A stretch of 64,000 nucleotides of DNA. Origin: Anthopleura xanthogrammica (taxonomy: Eukaryota; Cnidaria; Anthozoa; Actiniaria; Actiniidae). Each line of letters opens with the position of its first letter. Positions within the stretch are counted from its first letter, which is position 1. The translations under genes and the position numbers were made by a program. Under the pieces are notes generated by a model that had not been told where the DNA came from, ran no database searches, and saw only the letters and a list, made by a program, of their open reading frames with translations. Positions 23,872 to 35,146 of the stretch are shown here, in pieces. Location of the stretch: positions 8,173,414 through 8,237,413 of the forward strand of contig OZ025216.1 in NCBI GenBank assembly GCA_964019055.1, in the 5' to 3' direction.

Positions 23872-24041
23872 ATAGAGGCTTTGCACAACCACGCAATGGC
23901 AGCCATGAAAGGAGTCAGGAATAGTCTTTTCCCTCTGGGAAACTGAATTCTTCCTTATGTAAATCAGGTTAGACCAGATTCAATTATTGTTCCTGCCTCC
24001 TGTCATGGCTGCCATCAATTGATGGTGCAAAGCCTCTATTA
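23872..24041. mobile_element. MITE with ATAGAGGCTTTGCAC tips
   Basis: The left end 'atagaggctttgcacaacc' with 'aatggcagccatgaaagga' is mirrored by 'tcctgtcatggctgccatc' and 'ggtgcaaagcctctat'. It is about 170 bp and ends only about 35 bp downstream of the CSNK2B stop codon, so it is probably transcribed in that gene's 3' UTR. Confidence 0.85.
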
Positions 24042-24075
24042 TTTATGTTGCCAGTGAAGGTGGGTTTTGCAGATG

Positions 24076-27000
24076 TTATTTATAGTGTGGTTTTGTTGAC
24101 CGTGGCCTTGCTGAGGACGATCTACCACGCTGTGCAGCTGCTTGTTGCTGGATCTGGAAAGCCATAGGATGAATCTTGAAGCCAAACAATCTAAAACAAA
24201 CATACAAGCAGTGATTATGTGGTACAAAACAACAGTTGACTTAACCTATAAGCCATATAAAAATTAATAATAATGTACCCTGTAGCTGATGAGGCGAATA
24301 TAACAGCTATAAAAATACCTAGTTTACATAATGTGTGTTGTCATTAAAAAAAATCAAATGGGATTTCATATTTGCAATCTAAAGAGTGCCTCTTTAATGA
24401 AGGAATCTAATTGAAATCGAGAATTAAAATTGAGGAAAAAACTGAATAATCCAGAGATAATCCTGACCTATGTTCCCCATGCTTCCCCTGGGACATGACC
24501 TGACTCATACATACCTTGGTACAAAGTGATTAGCAGGACGCTTGGGTCTGTATTCTGGGTGTACCATAAACAGCATGTGTGGGAAACCAGTACCAAAATA
24601 TGCACCATCTGTGTGATGATGTCTTGAAGATTTAGGGGTGTATGCATCCATGCATTTTGGACAGTAGAGTTTTACCATAGCCTCTCCTGGCACATCTGAT
24701 AAGCCTGGAAAATGATTTATATCAGTCATCTACAATACAGTGGCACAGCAAGGGGGCAAGGGCAATGACCCCCCTAAAATTTTCGGATCAAGCCCTTTTT
24801 ATTTGATGGATGATGTGCACCTCCCCCCAAATTCTTGGTAATGAGTTTTTATTCTAGGTGCCCCCCCCCCCCCAGATTCTCGGTCCTTACTATGCCCCTG
24901 CTACAATATAATATCATACCTAAAAGTATCCATGCTGATTCAAGGGAATCAACTGTGACGTAGTGGTAGTGTACTCGTCTCTCACCTATGGGGTCTTGGG
25001 TTCGATTCCCAGACTCTGCGCACATCACATGTGAGTAGAGTTCATAGGTCTCTCCATGATTCGAAAGTTTTTCCCTGGTTTTCCTTGCTCTGCATAAACT
25101 TAACATGCTAAATTCCTATTTGATCTGTGAATTAGCTTTGTCTGGATCAGCCCTATTTTAGGGTATTGCTAAAATTTGAAGGTTTGAAATTCCAATTCAA
25201 TCTGTGAATTAGCTGTGCCCTGACTTTGATCAGCCCTAATTTTGGGTATCAGAATTTGGTTAGTAAGAGTAGTACATACCTATTGGTAGTACTGGTTGGT
25301 TTTCACAATATACTCTACTACAATGACCAAAGTCTCCATTCTGGTATTTCTCAAGCTGCAAGAAAACAGGTGTAAGTGTAAGCTGAGAACTCAAGTATGA
25401 AAACAACTATTACTATAGACCACTTTCATAACTAGCAGAAAATGATTTTTTCGAGTAAGCAAATATTTTAATGTTTTAGCACTGTCATATCAAAGAACCT
25501 CCTAAAATAGGCATGTTTGGAAGGTTTTGATGCTCTGGCTAAAATTGCAATGAAGTTATGCTCAATGAAAAATGTAGAGATTTGTATGTAATTTTCTGTT
25601 GAGGCCTTGTTTTGATGTTTTTCTGATTTTTCAAATTCTTCTAGTTTCTTGCAAATTTAATTGTTTTTTCTCAAACTTTCACAAGTTATTGGTATACAGA
25701 ATGCCTATCCTATGATAGCTTTCTTTTTCTTAAAATATCAATTTTAAATATTATGATAATTAGTGGTGGTCATTTATGAAAGTCGTTTATTTATCATTAT
25801 ATAGCTAAGATAGCACATGCACTCTGATTGATTGAGAACTGTGCTTTATTAGTGAACAGAGCACAGTTGCTGATGCTATCGGCACACGCAGCAAATTTTG
25901 CAAAAAAAGTGAAAGAAAAAAATTGAAAACTACAACAGATTTTATCTTTCTATATAATAAAACAGTTTAAGGCAATGGGCTCGCGCAAATTTAACCGATA
26001 GATTTTCCTATAATTTTGCATATAGATAGTTTTTGAGATGGACAAAACAGAACAACAACAAAAATCGGGGGTCATCGTTATAGATTTTGCGCTATGTAAG
26101 CTTGAACACGGCACTCCCCAGCGAGTCTAGAACGAAAACAACGCTTCTCAAAGTATTACGTCTAGTTTAATTCTGGTGGCTGCAATATGAAAAACAGAGG
26201 CTTTCAGAGGTACTAAAGTAAATAAACTTCCTTGAAAAACAGTTTAATGTCACGAAGTTCAGGAAAAATGCTAAGTTTTGACATTTCCAACTTGAAAAAC
26301 AGTCGAAATTACGTGCGAATGTCAAGTCTTTTTTAGATGATGTTTCACGATTTTCTCAAAAACAAACCGATAGATTTTTAATTTTTTTCGATATGTACTA
26401 GCTTTAGTTAAAAGACATCGAATTCAGGAAAAAATTGTATAGGTCACCGTATTCATTTACAAGATATGAGTCGTAAAGCAACGCAAAATGAAGAGCGACA
26501 AACGGAAAGCACACAGGTAGCCCAATCCATGGGTTTTGTCACGCATGCCTCGAGTCATCGAACATACACAAAATGACTGCCATGCGACTAATTGTCAAGT
26601 TATATAAATACAGTGTATTGTTTCACATTTTGGTCAATATATTATACAATTCTAAATAATAATCAAAAATGCGCAGAAAGATGCGCACGAGTGCGCGAGC
26701 CCATTGCCTTAAGTAACTTTTTCCATGCTCTGTTCAGTAATAAAGCACTTCAGGAAGCGCTGAAAGCACTCAAGAAGTGTGCTCACTCATGGCTCATGCT
26801 TCTCTTCACACTTCTTTCATGCTTACAGTATGTCACTTCCTGCATGCTTTATTACTGAACAGAGCACAGAAAAAGTTGTTTTATTTGTTAAATGTTATGA
26901 ATTACCATCTGTGCCAGGCCTCTGTTTGTCAAGATATATCTGGCATGTATCAGTCCATATAGCATCTCTGCAGCTTGCTCGATTAAGTCACTTTGATTTG

Positions 27001-28233
27001 GATTATCCTCCAGTTCGTCATCTAAAATAAAAGTATATTAATCTTACTGTTTTCAGTATACTTACAAGGCCTAAAATAATGCCTGGTCATAATTGGAACT
27101 TGTCCAGTCAAATCTTTGCCTTGACGGTCATTTTGACCAGTAACGTTGAGCCATGAACAAGGTACATTTGACTGAGCTAAAACTAATTCACCATCCCCTT
27201 ATTATATCTTGATACAACTACCACCAAAATCCTCTTTGAATTCTTTTTCTTATTCAAATGTTTGAACATTTGAACTCCTTTGGGAGACGCAAGATAATGG
27301 TGTTAATTAGACCAACAAGAGGAAATATGAAAAGGATTCTCGTAGTAGCGGTATCAAACGTTTGGCCAGTTATCATGACCGGCCATTATTCATAGCCCTG
27401 TTACACGAGAAACAATGGAAACAATACTTTGTTGTCACAGTTAATTATGACAGGAAAAAAATAATAGAATAATAAAAAAGTTAAATATGGGATTACGAGT
27501 AATGATACCTGGCTCCATATCTAAAATCATGTCCAGAGCTTGTCTGTAATGTGGAACTTGTTCATTTAGACCTGTCAGGTTAAACTTGTCTTGTATATAA
27601 TCTTCATCAACCTACATGACAAGTATTACATTCTTACTGCATGGTTAAAGTAATGTGTCATAAATTGTTAATTATTGGATAGTGTATGCATGATTTTAAT
27701 TGGCAGACAGTTCCTACGCCTTCATTAAGGAATTTAATTAAAGAAAAGGAGTTAAATTAATAACGATAACATCACGATAATTGTATCTCAAAATACTAAA
27801 GGTATTCATGTCAAACAACAAGGAGTTATGTTTCAAAGGCAAATTGTACTTTATCTCGAACTCTTGGATTTCAAAAAAGAAAAAATAAGTAAATAAAAGG
27901 TACAAAAAGATCAATATTTAAAATCAAAAGGAAATGTTTGATGGGTGTGCTATTGAATTAGCTTAACTTACGTGAAGGGAAGGACCGAGTTAACCTTTTT
28001 GTGGAGAACTGTTTGCTGTTTTTCTTGATTTAAGCAGTAGCGATATACAGCCCTATTGTATTTAAACCTAACAACGTTTATGATTTTAAAACTGAACGAG
28101 AAAATACAAACGTTGCAGAGGTTTTGATTAGAGTACATAAGTACGTAGTAGTCTTGTTTACCTCACAGAAGAATTCGTTTCCACGGAGCCCACAAAACCA
28201 TGAAATCCAAGACACCTCTTCTGAACTGCTCAT
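24076..28233 (-). CDS. CSNK2B: Casein kinase II subunit beta
   Basis: Regulatory beta subunit of the tetrameric protein kinase CK2, in nucleus and cytosol; predicted 223 aa (human 215). Minus-strand exons: 28162-28233, 27509-27611, 26906-27021, 25280-25355, 24515-24704, 24076-24190, all in frame. The N-terminus [20 protein letters not shown] is nearly identical to the vertebrate protein and includes the autophosphorylation serines. The acidic loop [20 protein letters not shown], the D-box-like RGLAQML and the zinc-binding cysteines (GHCSRVYC and YCPKCMDAY) are all present. The dimerisation and catalytic-subunit docking tail [19 protein letters not shown] is conserved. The C-terminus is slightly longer and Ser/Arg-rich. 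It is head-to-head with POLE3, with 924 bp between start codons. Confidence 0.97.
24938..25255 (+). mobile_element. tRNA-derived SINE (SINE-2 type)
   Basis: The head carries an A-box-like 'tagtggtagtgtactcg' and a perfect B box 'gggttcgattccc' (about 24998-25010). The body has 'tttttccctggttttcctt', and two tail repeats of 'aattccaattcaatctgtgaattagct' type follow. It is antisense to CSNK2B, in the intron between its exons 4 and 5. Confidence 0.8.
25969..26717. mobile_element. TTAA-flanked non-autonomous DNA transposon
   Basis: Terminal inverted repeats GGCAATGGGCTCGCGCA and its complement TGCGCGAGCCCATTGCC are flanked on both sides by TTAA, the target site of piggyBac-type and some Kolobok elements. 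The element is about 740 bp and I see no transposase frame. It sits inside an older palindromic element whose tips (tgctttatta, gaacagagcac) remain at about 25838-25868 and 26728-26872. The position is CSNK2B intron 3. Confidence 0.75.
27065..27402. mobile_element. MITE, family C, with internal insertion
   Basis: 'aaaataatgcctggtcataa' at the left and 'ttatcatgaccggccattat' at the right are inverted repeats; the interior 'tgccttgacggtcattttgacc' is shared with other family C copies. About 150 extra bases in the middle, not seen in shorter copies, suggest a nested insertion or a longer subfamily. It lies in CSNK2B intron 2. Confidence 0.65.
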
Positions 28234-29157
28234 CTTTGTATAAGGAATGAATGAATGAATCAAAAACCAAAGAACTGCAAAATCAGGTGAGACATTAAAA
28301 TTAGTTTAAAAAAGAAAGGATACGATAATACACAAGAGAAAGTGAAGGCAGCTGCCGGCCGCGTGAGAAAAGGAAACTACAACAGCAACAAGATTTGTGT
28401 ACAAGGCCCCAAGTTGAGGCAAATATATCAAGATTAAGACGAAATAACACACTTTTGAGTCTACTACTAAGTACCACAATACTTGCCTTTTGATATTTGT
28501 AGATAAAATAAATTATTAAAGTGCAAATATTGGTATTAAATGAGAACTTTTTGGTCGTAATTTCTGTTGAACGGAAGAACCTTCCAGACCTCAATATGTT
28601 TCCCTTCCCGGCAACAACGCTGCGCATGCCTAGTGGTCAAGTGCGCTGACCAAATACTCACGTTTTTTCACTCTTCGTTAAAAAGTTTTAAAAACAATAA
28701 AGATTTTTACTGAAAAAATTAAAGATAATTTACTTTGTAGACTTTCACGATAATAAGAGTCTATTTAAGTTTATGAAAATGATTCAAATAATATTTTTAA
28801 TAATGAGTAATAAAACGAGGCTTTCAATAGGTCAGTTGTTACGTTGGCTTATCCAATCACAAACGCCGTCTCATTTAATGTATTCATAATCGCGGGAAAA
28901 CCGAATGTGACTGAAATCTGTTCTGAACCTTTCTAATTTTGCAGAGTATTTTAAGCTTTCCGTTTGATATATTCTCTTCAAGGTAAGCTCATTGGATAGC
29001 TTAGCAGTTTTGCTTCTTATTAGCCCTTTGTCTTGGACAGTATTCGTAGAAGTGTTCAAAGAAACACGAGGTTGAACTTGGAAATTTAAGCTAAAAATCC
29101 AATCAATATTCTTAAAGCTTTAATTTTTTCGACTTTATATTCCAAAGACACGACATT
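28234..29157. promoter_or_regulatory. Shared promoter region, CSNK2B (-) and POLE3 (+)
   Basis: The two start codons face away from each other across 924 bp, with no repeat family recognised inside. A bidirectional promoter is inferred from layout only. A patch with local CpGs (around 28340-28370 and 28600-28630, e.g. ctgccggccgcg, ccggcaacaacgctgcgc) is the likeliest CSNK2B start-site area, perhaps with an untranslated first exon. Confidence 0.5.
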
Positions 29158-31671
29158 ATGGCAGAAAAAGCTGAAGACTTAAACTTACCAAATGCAGTTA
29201 TCGCCCGACTAGTAAAAGATGTAGTAAGTACTATGATAATAATACTATTAACATTGATAGAACATGTATGATAGAACACGTGACCTAGCTACATGTAATG
29301 ATGATATTTATTGTTTTATATTGTATAGCTACCTGATGGTGTTAACATTGCTAAGGAAGCCAGATCAGCTATTGGAAAGGCTGCAAGCGTATTTGTTCTC
29401 TATGCCACATCATGGTCTGTATGCCTGGTGTTTTCAAGTCGCGGGAGGGTATAGAAGCTACCATGGGATACATGGATAGCATAGCTGTAAAATGATTACT
29501 TTTAACTGCTGTGGTTACCCGGATGGCGGGGGGGAGGGAAGGGGCACTCCCATATATAGCCTATACAGGGATGTTCCGCTGGATAGGGCATGTTTTTGGG
29601 GGATTTAGTCTTAGACAGGGTATATGATTTCCATGACATTGTCTTGAATAGGATCATCATTCTTGGATAGGTTAGGGGTACTAGATAGTGTTTTCAAGTC
29701 TTAAGGCATTCAATTTTAACTTTTTGTCTGAACTAATTCTATTTTTGCCACCAAAAACCGTTTTGCACATAACTTTCAACTGTGCTGGCGTATCAGGTTA
29801 TAGAATTTCTCTTGGACCTTAGATAGGGTTATAAGTTACAGTGTTGTGTCTTGAAAAGGGTATATTTTTTCAAGATATTCTTGTCTTAGAAAGGGTCAGG
29901 GTCTTCGTATCCCAGCAGATCATTCCTATCACTGAAGCACCCCCTAGTACCCCCTCCCCCTGGGTGTAGTTAGTCATGTGTCCTGCTTGATTCCCGGGGG
30001 GGGGGGGGGGGTACTACCACCCCAACTTGGGTGGGGGTGTACCGCCAGGTCCTCAAAACCCTGACCCTATCCCAGACCTAGAATTTTGATTTCATATACC
30101 CTACCCCAGACTAAACCTACATTTTGTTAACATGCAAAAAACGGTTATTCAATAGATTTCAATAACTATTTGGCAATTGTTTAATTGAATTTAAATCGTT
30201 TTTTTTTTTTTTTTGTGCCGGCAGAAAACGTAGCCTACCAGGCTAAAACAACTAAAACATAACCCTATCCCAGAAAAAATGTCAAAAAGATACCCTATCC
30301 CAGACAAAAACCTTACCCTTCCCCAGACAAATTGTAAAAAAATGATACCCTACCCCAGACCTAAAAGCCAAAAAACCATACCCTATCGGGCGGCACATAC
30401 CCGTATAGCAAATATAGGGGAGTACCCCCCCCGGGCTTGATTCACTCATAATAAGTAGTGTAGTAATCCCATTCAGCTCCCCATTCTTGATTATAAGCCC
30501 ACCCATCTGCTAACAGAAATTTCCTCCTGGTTATAAGTTTTACCCCCTCCCGGGTTATTGCTTACTATCAATCACGTGACTTTTCTGGATTTGACTGGGG
30601 GGCAACCAATGGTTGACTGGGGGGCAACTAGTGATTCTTAAATCAAATCATGTCAAAATAACTCCTCAAAGTATTCTATCTGACTATTTGTACAACATGA
30701 AACCAGAAAACAAGATATACAGACAAATTCCAACATTCTACAAGCCAGTGAAAACGGAGATGATAGTAAGCAATAAGCCCCTTTTATTGATAGAGTATCG
30801 CCATGCAGCCCTGTAACACATTGGCACTTGTTTTTTCAGACGTTAAATTCTCCTCCCTCATAAGTCCCCCTCCCAGTTAGCTCCACTGATTATAGACCAC
30901 CCAAAAACCCTTACAAAGTGGTATAAGCCTAGATAAGGCTTATAACTGGGATTCTATGGTATACTTTTTTTACCTTTATGGCATAGTTTTTTTTGGTGTG
31001 CTTAAACCTATACATATTTTTTCTTTCAGTGCTAACAATATTGCCATTTCTGGCAAGAGAAAGACACTTACTGCAGCTGATGTACTCCAGGCTTTAGAGG
31101 AAATGGAATTTGAAGAGTTTCTTCCAAAGCTCAAGGAGAACCTTGCAGGTGAGACAGGAATGGGTTGTCTCTTCTGCACCCTCCACATTTCCTTATCATC
31201 ATTGAACCAATTTACTTTGTATGTGTGGAAAATAATATAACCTTTGGAACCCATTTTCATATAAAATAGCTGTTGAGTTTTTATCTTTGTTGTTGTATAA
31301 AATAATTTACCACTGTTTTTAACTGTAATGTGCTGATTGAGATAACAGTTGCGACAGGGAAATCGGATAATACATTGTCGTCAATCAGAGTACGTAAAGG
31401 TATCAAACAATCTGTTTGATTATGGCAGTGTCACAAATGTTGTTCAATAAGCACCTAGCAATGAAAACAGTGGTAATCCAGTATGCTTTATAAATTCATG
31501 TATTATTAAACCAAAATTTCAGCATTCAAGAAAGAACAGAAAGGCAAAAAAGAGGCAGCAGCAGAAACAAAAAGAAGAAAATTAGAGAACAACAGTGAAG
31601 ATTCAACACCTGAAGCCAAGAAACAAAAGACAGATAGTGACAATGAAACATCAGATTCTAAAGAAAAGTGA
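29158..31671 (+). CDS. POLE3: DNA polymerase epsilon subunit 3 / CHRAC17 histone-fold protein
   Basis: Small histone-fold subunit of DNA polymerase epsilon and of the CHRAC chromatin-remodelling complex, nuclear; predicted 139 aa. Exons: 29158-29223, 29329-29414, 31030-31148, 31523-31671. The N-terminus [20 protein letters not shown], the helix [20 protein letters not shown], and [20 protein letters not shown] match the vertebrate histone fold almost residue for residue. The tail is lysine-rich then acidic ([15 protein letters not shown], then [12 protein letters not shown]) but shorter than in mammals. The exon 2 donor reads GTCTGT, a weak form, but it is the only junction that restores the TSCANN sequence. 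Exon 1 starts at the ATG following 'acacgacatt'. Confidence 0.95.
29520..30440. repeat. Paired inverted repeat of a CTCCCATATATAGCC-type element
   Basis: The left part begins 'gggcactcccatatatagcc' and contains 'acagggtatatgatttcc' and 'aaagggtcagggtcttc' words. The right part is full of the complements (gaccctatcccagacctag, ataccctaccccagac) and ends 'caaatataggggagtacccc'. Poly-G/C tracts mark the outer and central ends. This fills most of POLE3 intron 2 and is non-coding. Confidence 0.7.
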
Positions 31672-31713
31672 AAAAAAGGGACTGAGTCTTAAGACATTGT
31701 TTATCAGTACTAA

Positions 31714-31850
31714 ATAGACCCCTTGTACATGACGTCGAAGCAGCTCAATTTGAAGGACACAACAAAAGAATTTCAATCTCTTGAGAATTGAAATCTATTG
31801 TTTTGTCCTCCAAATTGAGCTGCATTCTGACATGCCGCAAGGGGTCTATA
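31714..31850. mobile_element. MITE, family A, in the POLE3 3' UTR
   Basis: 'aatagaccccttgtacatga' and 'catgccgcaaggggtctata' tips flank the 'agctcaatttga' and 'ccaaattgagct' arms. It lies between the POLE3 stop and its first AATAAA, so the mature mRNA probably carries this hairpin-forming element. Confidence 0.85.
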
Positions 31851-31938
31851 GAAAGATAGATGCTAGTACAGTAACTGACTTTATTTTTAATCTAACTAAA
31901 AGTTAAAAACAAGTTGCTTGCATTTTAAAGCCCATTTT

Positions 31939-31944
31939 AATAAA
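31939..31944 (+). promoter_or_regulatory. Polyadenylation signal AATAAA of POLE3
   Basis: First canonical hexamer after the POLE3 stop codon on the plus strand, 268 bp downstream. Confidence 0.55.
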
Positions 31945-32482
31945 GTCAGAATACATTTTGATAGGTGGACGTTGTGTTTATAAACATTGCCATCGTGATG
32001 TTAATGTGTCAACCATTTTAACAATAGGTTTTGTCACTCTGCTTTGTTGGATTGTTCAATAAATTTCTGGTTTGCAATTTAAATACTGTAACAAGCAACC
32101 AAAACAAATTTTGTCATCATATAACTACCTATTGGAAATATGTAGCACATCATTATATTATCATTCTGTGAGTGCACAGTCCTGTATTTCTGTCAAGTTA
32201 AATTTGCTCTAAGTACAAGCAACCTCTGTTGTCACCAGTAATATGTTTATTTAGGCCATTATCAAAATGGAAATACTTTGTAACAGTTTCATTGTACCAG
32301 CTAGACTCTATGTATTAGGGAAGTGGCAAGCAATCCTCTTATATTTTCTTAAACTATTATTGTTGAAGTGAGATTTTAGGGGAATAAAATATTTAATTTA
32401 GTCCAAAATCTCTCTCAAAAATGTAATTTTAGAAATGTTAGTTGTCACACTTCAACAATAATGGTTGTAAATAATATAAAGG

Positions 32483-32720
32483 GTATAGACTTTTTAAGTA
32501 TGACGTCACTCGCGTATAGAAAAATGACTTCCGGGTCCAAAATGAAAAGCAGTTCTATGAAGATTTTTCTTTTTTTTCCCTTCATGATGAGATTCATTGT
32601 CTAAAGTTCTTATTGTTTCAGGTGGAGGTTAAATCAGTGAGTACGTTTTTCACTTTATCTTAATGCTATTTTTGAGCAGTTGGACCCAGAAATACGTCAC
32701 AACTTAACAGCTCTATAAGA
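32483..32720. mobile_element. MITE, family D (GAGCTGTTAAGT type)
   Basis: The right end 'cacaacttaacagctctata' and body words 'acttccgggtccaaaatga', 'tgtttcaggtggaggttaaa' and 'acccagaaatacgtca' are shared with copies at 44106-44325 and 45868-46115. The element contains CRE-like tgacgtca words near its tips. Confidence 0.8.
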
Positions 32721-33323
32721 CTGTTTAAATACAGGCATACAGGGCTGTTAAATAATTCTTGAATTAATACTGAAACTATTGTCACAGTGGTTTTTATATT
32801 TCTGTAACCTACTGACTACAGATGTCTGGCATTTTGGCTTCCATCAATCAATTTTACAATGGACAGAGTTCATTTAGATCACAAATGATAAAGACATTCC
32901 TGTGTGAAAATGGCTGTCAAGGCACAGGAATTTCCTTGTTGCTCTACCTACTGGAATAAACTCAGCCCATTGTAAGTTTGATATGAAGTTAGAAATATGA
33001 AAGTGCTGTACTTTACGTAATTATTATTATTCAATATTAAACCACTGCTTTGTAAGTTTGATTTAAATTTTTCCTTGTTTTTGTATGTTAAGACTGTAAA
33101 TAATGGACAATATTAACACTTAATGTTGTGCTTTTATTTCCTTTTGTATCTGGTATATTAACTACTAGAGTACATTATGGTAATTATGGATTTAGTGTTA
33201 CATTTTCTTGCCTTATTTTACAACTTTCTTGCCTTATTTTACAACTTTCTCGCATGCAGTTCTGAGATCTGTATTTAGCATCGTATTTCATAGTTGATAA
33301 GCATGAATGTTGGTAAGGTTTGT

Positions 33324-34848
33324 TCATGCTGTTCTTAAGATTAAATGGATTCCAGAATCAGTAAAAACAGGTCCACTCATCTCCCCAACCTTGGTAGCAA
33401 ACCTAAATATAATACAATTTAGTTCTTCATAGAATAAACCTTTTCACAGATAAATATACATAGACTACAGTATATCGCTATTGTGCCACAACAATGCATT
33501 CTGGGCTGTTAACTCAGTTAAATAACACCAAAAAAAATATGGTTTGTTGTTGTTTTGTTTGGTGTTATTTGATTGGAAAGACTGGAGGGTACTGAAATCT
33601 CTGCAGCCTTCTCCTATGGATATGTTATTATTGTATGTATAAAATTAATATAAGTATGATGGAAAGGTTTAAAATATGCATTAACTTACGTGGCATCTTC
33701 AAAAGGCTCTGAAATAAAGAAAATAAAAAAAATTCTATAAAATATGTTCTCAGATGGTATACATTTAACATGTCGAGTTCACTCAAGGTCACAATGGAAA
33801 TGGAAATACGTTTGCTATTTTTTCAAAAGCAGAATTAAATATTTATTCTTAGTTTACAAAATGTATAATAAAACAATTATTGAATTAGGTTTTCACATGA
33901 TATCATAAATTATCAAGACATCGGCCATTTTATCCACCTCAGCCTACGGCTTCGGCAGATAACACGGCCTTGGTTTTGATAATTTACGATATCATGCTCA
34001 ACCTGATCCAATAATTGTTTATTACTAGACTTTCACAAGCACATTGTACTTTATCAATTCAGACATACTTTGCATCTGTCCTTTGCCAAAATAGCCGAGG
34101 TCACCATCTTTTCTAGCACTACTGCAATCACTTTCAGTCCTGGCCAACTCGGGTAGGGTTGCTTTACCAGACCTTATTTGCTCTTCGTAATCTAAAATTA
34201 TGGATTTATACTAATAGTAAGATTATTGTACAATGAATAAGGTCGCATATGTATATTTCTGCAAACTCAAATGTATATAAGTATTCCTTTTTCCCTAGGG
34301 TAATTCCTCTTTGGAACAGTCTGCCTTATGTAGCTGTGCATACAGAAAGCGTTAAGGCATTCCAAAGCAATGCAATAAGTTATCTTTAGAAACTTACAAA
34401 ACTTCGTTATTTCATTTATTGTGCTCCTGTCAAATTGTATTGTACCTTAGTTGACCTTTTAACATCCTGTACAGTAGTTATACTAAAAGGATTATTAAAT
34501 ATGCATGTATGTGTGCATGATGACAAGTGGGTATATCATTCCATTCCATTTCTTTACTCCTCTTCCATTCATATATATATTCTACAGTATAAAATATACA
34601 CGCTTATCCTCCAAACCTTTGAGGATTTCAAGAGCTTCTTCTTCACTTCTGGTGATCTTGTCTGACTTCCAAGATGCAGGGCGCCTTGACTTGCAATGTT
34701 TGACAAGCAAGTGTGAGGCGCGGACTTGATCTGACGCTGCCTCTGTTGGCCGATCCCAAGTGCTCGCATTTGTTTGCCTATTAAAGAAATATTCTCTTCC
34801 TGTAGATTTAGAAGTTTTAACTTCCCATCCTGCAGGTAAATCACTCAT
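33324..34848 (-). CDS. PIN1: Peptidyl-prolyl cis-trans isomerase Pin1-like (parvulin with WW domain)
   Basis: Phospho-Ser/Thr-Pro-directed prolyl isomerase, nuclear and cytosolic; predicted 150 aa (human 163). Minus-strand exons: 34617-34848, 34069-34191, 33690-33708, 33324-33402. The WW domain starts [20 protein letters not shown] and ends STWDRP. The PPIase domain has the phosphate-binding arginines in [14 protein letters not shown], the catalytic cysteine in [13 protein letters not shown], and [19 protein letters not shown] at the end. Exon 3 is only 19 nt (PFEDA), required to join KGQMQK to TFATKVGEM. The gene is head-to-head with XAB2. Confidence 0.96.
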
Positions 34849-35146
34849 TTTTCAAAGGTCTTTAGTATGGAACACTCCTCGACTCGCTGGATGACTACAG
34901 GAACACAGACTTCTACCAGGCGTTACTGGAAGACAAGATGATGGACGAAGAAGACTAGACACAAATGAGTAGTGCGCATGGTCAACTTGAGGAAAACAGC
35001 TGACCAGTACGTTTGAATTTCGTTTTAGTTTTTCTTGCTTTTCTTGTCAAGTTTGGATTAATGTTTGTTTTTCAGTAAAATAGGAAGTAGAACGAGATAA
35101 TTCACCTTAATATATACCATAAAGATAGTTGCGAAGGACTCCAAAG
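34849..35146. promoter_or_regulatory. Short shared promoter, PIN1 (-) and XAB2 (+)
   Basis: Only 298 bp separate the two start codons, so both promoters and 5' UTRs must lie here. The first 110 bp are locally richer in CG than the surroundings. They also contain a 30-codon exon-like open frame on the plus strand (34866-34960), discussed under findings. Confidence 0.65.

Larger units (their letters stand above)
21903..24075. other. Intergenic region between TSR and CSNK2B 5'/3' ends
   Basis: No gene was recognised. It contains the TSR promoter, the CSNK2B 3' UTR and flanks, a palindromic block around 22880-23265 (gtataaacctact at both ends) that contains a family C MITE, a fold-back at about 23402-23565 (arms around ctccattgctttcaaacaa and its complement), and a MITE at 23872-24041. 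Confidence 0.5.
31672..33323. other. 3' intergenic region between POLE3 and PIN1 (convergent)
   Basis: It holds a family A MITE (31714-31850), a POLE3 polyadenylation signal (31939-31944, another AATAAA at about 32059), a family D MITE (32483-32720), and a reverse-strand TTTATT at about 33133 that could serve PIN1. No coding sequence was recognised. Confidence 0.55.
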
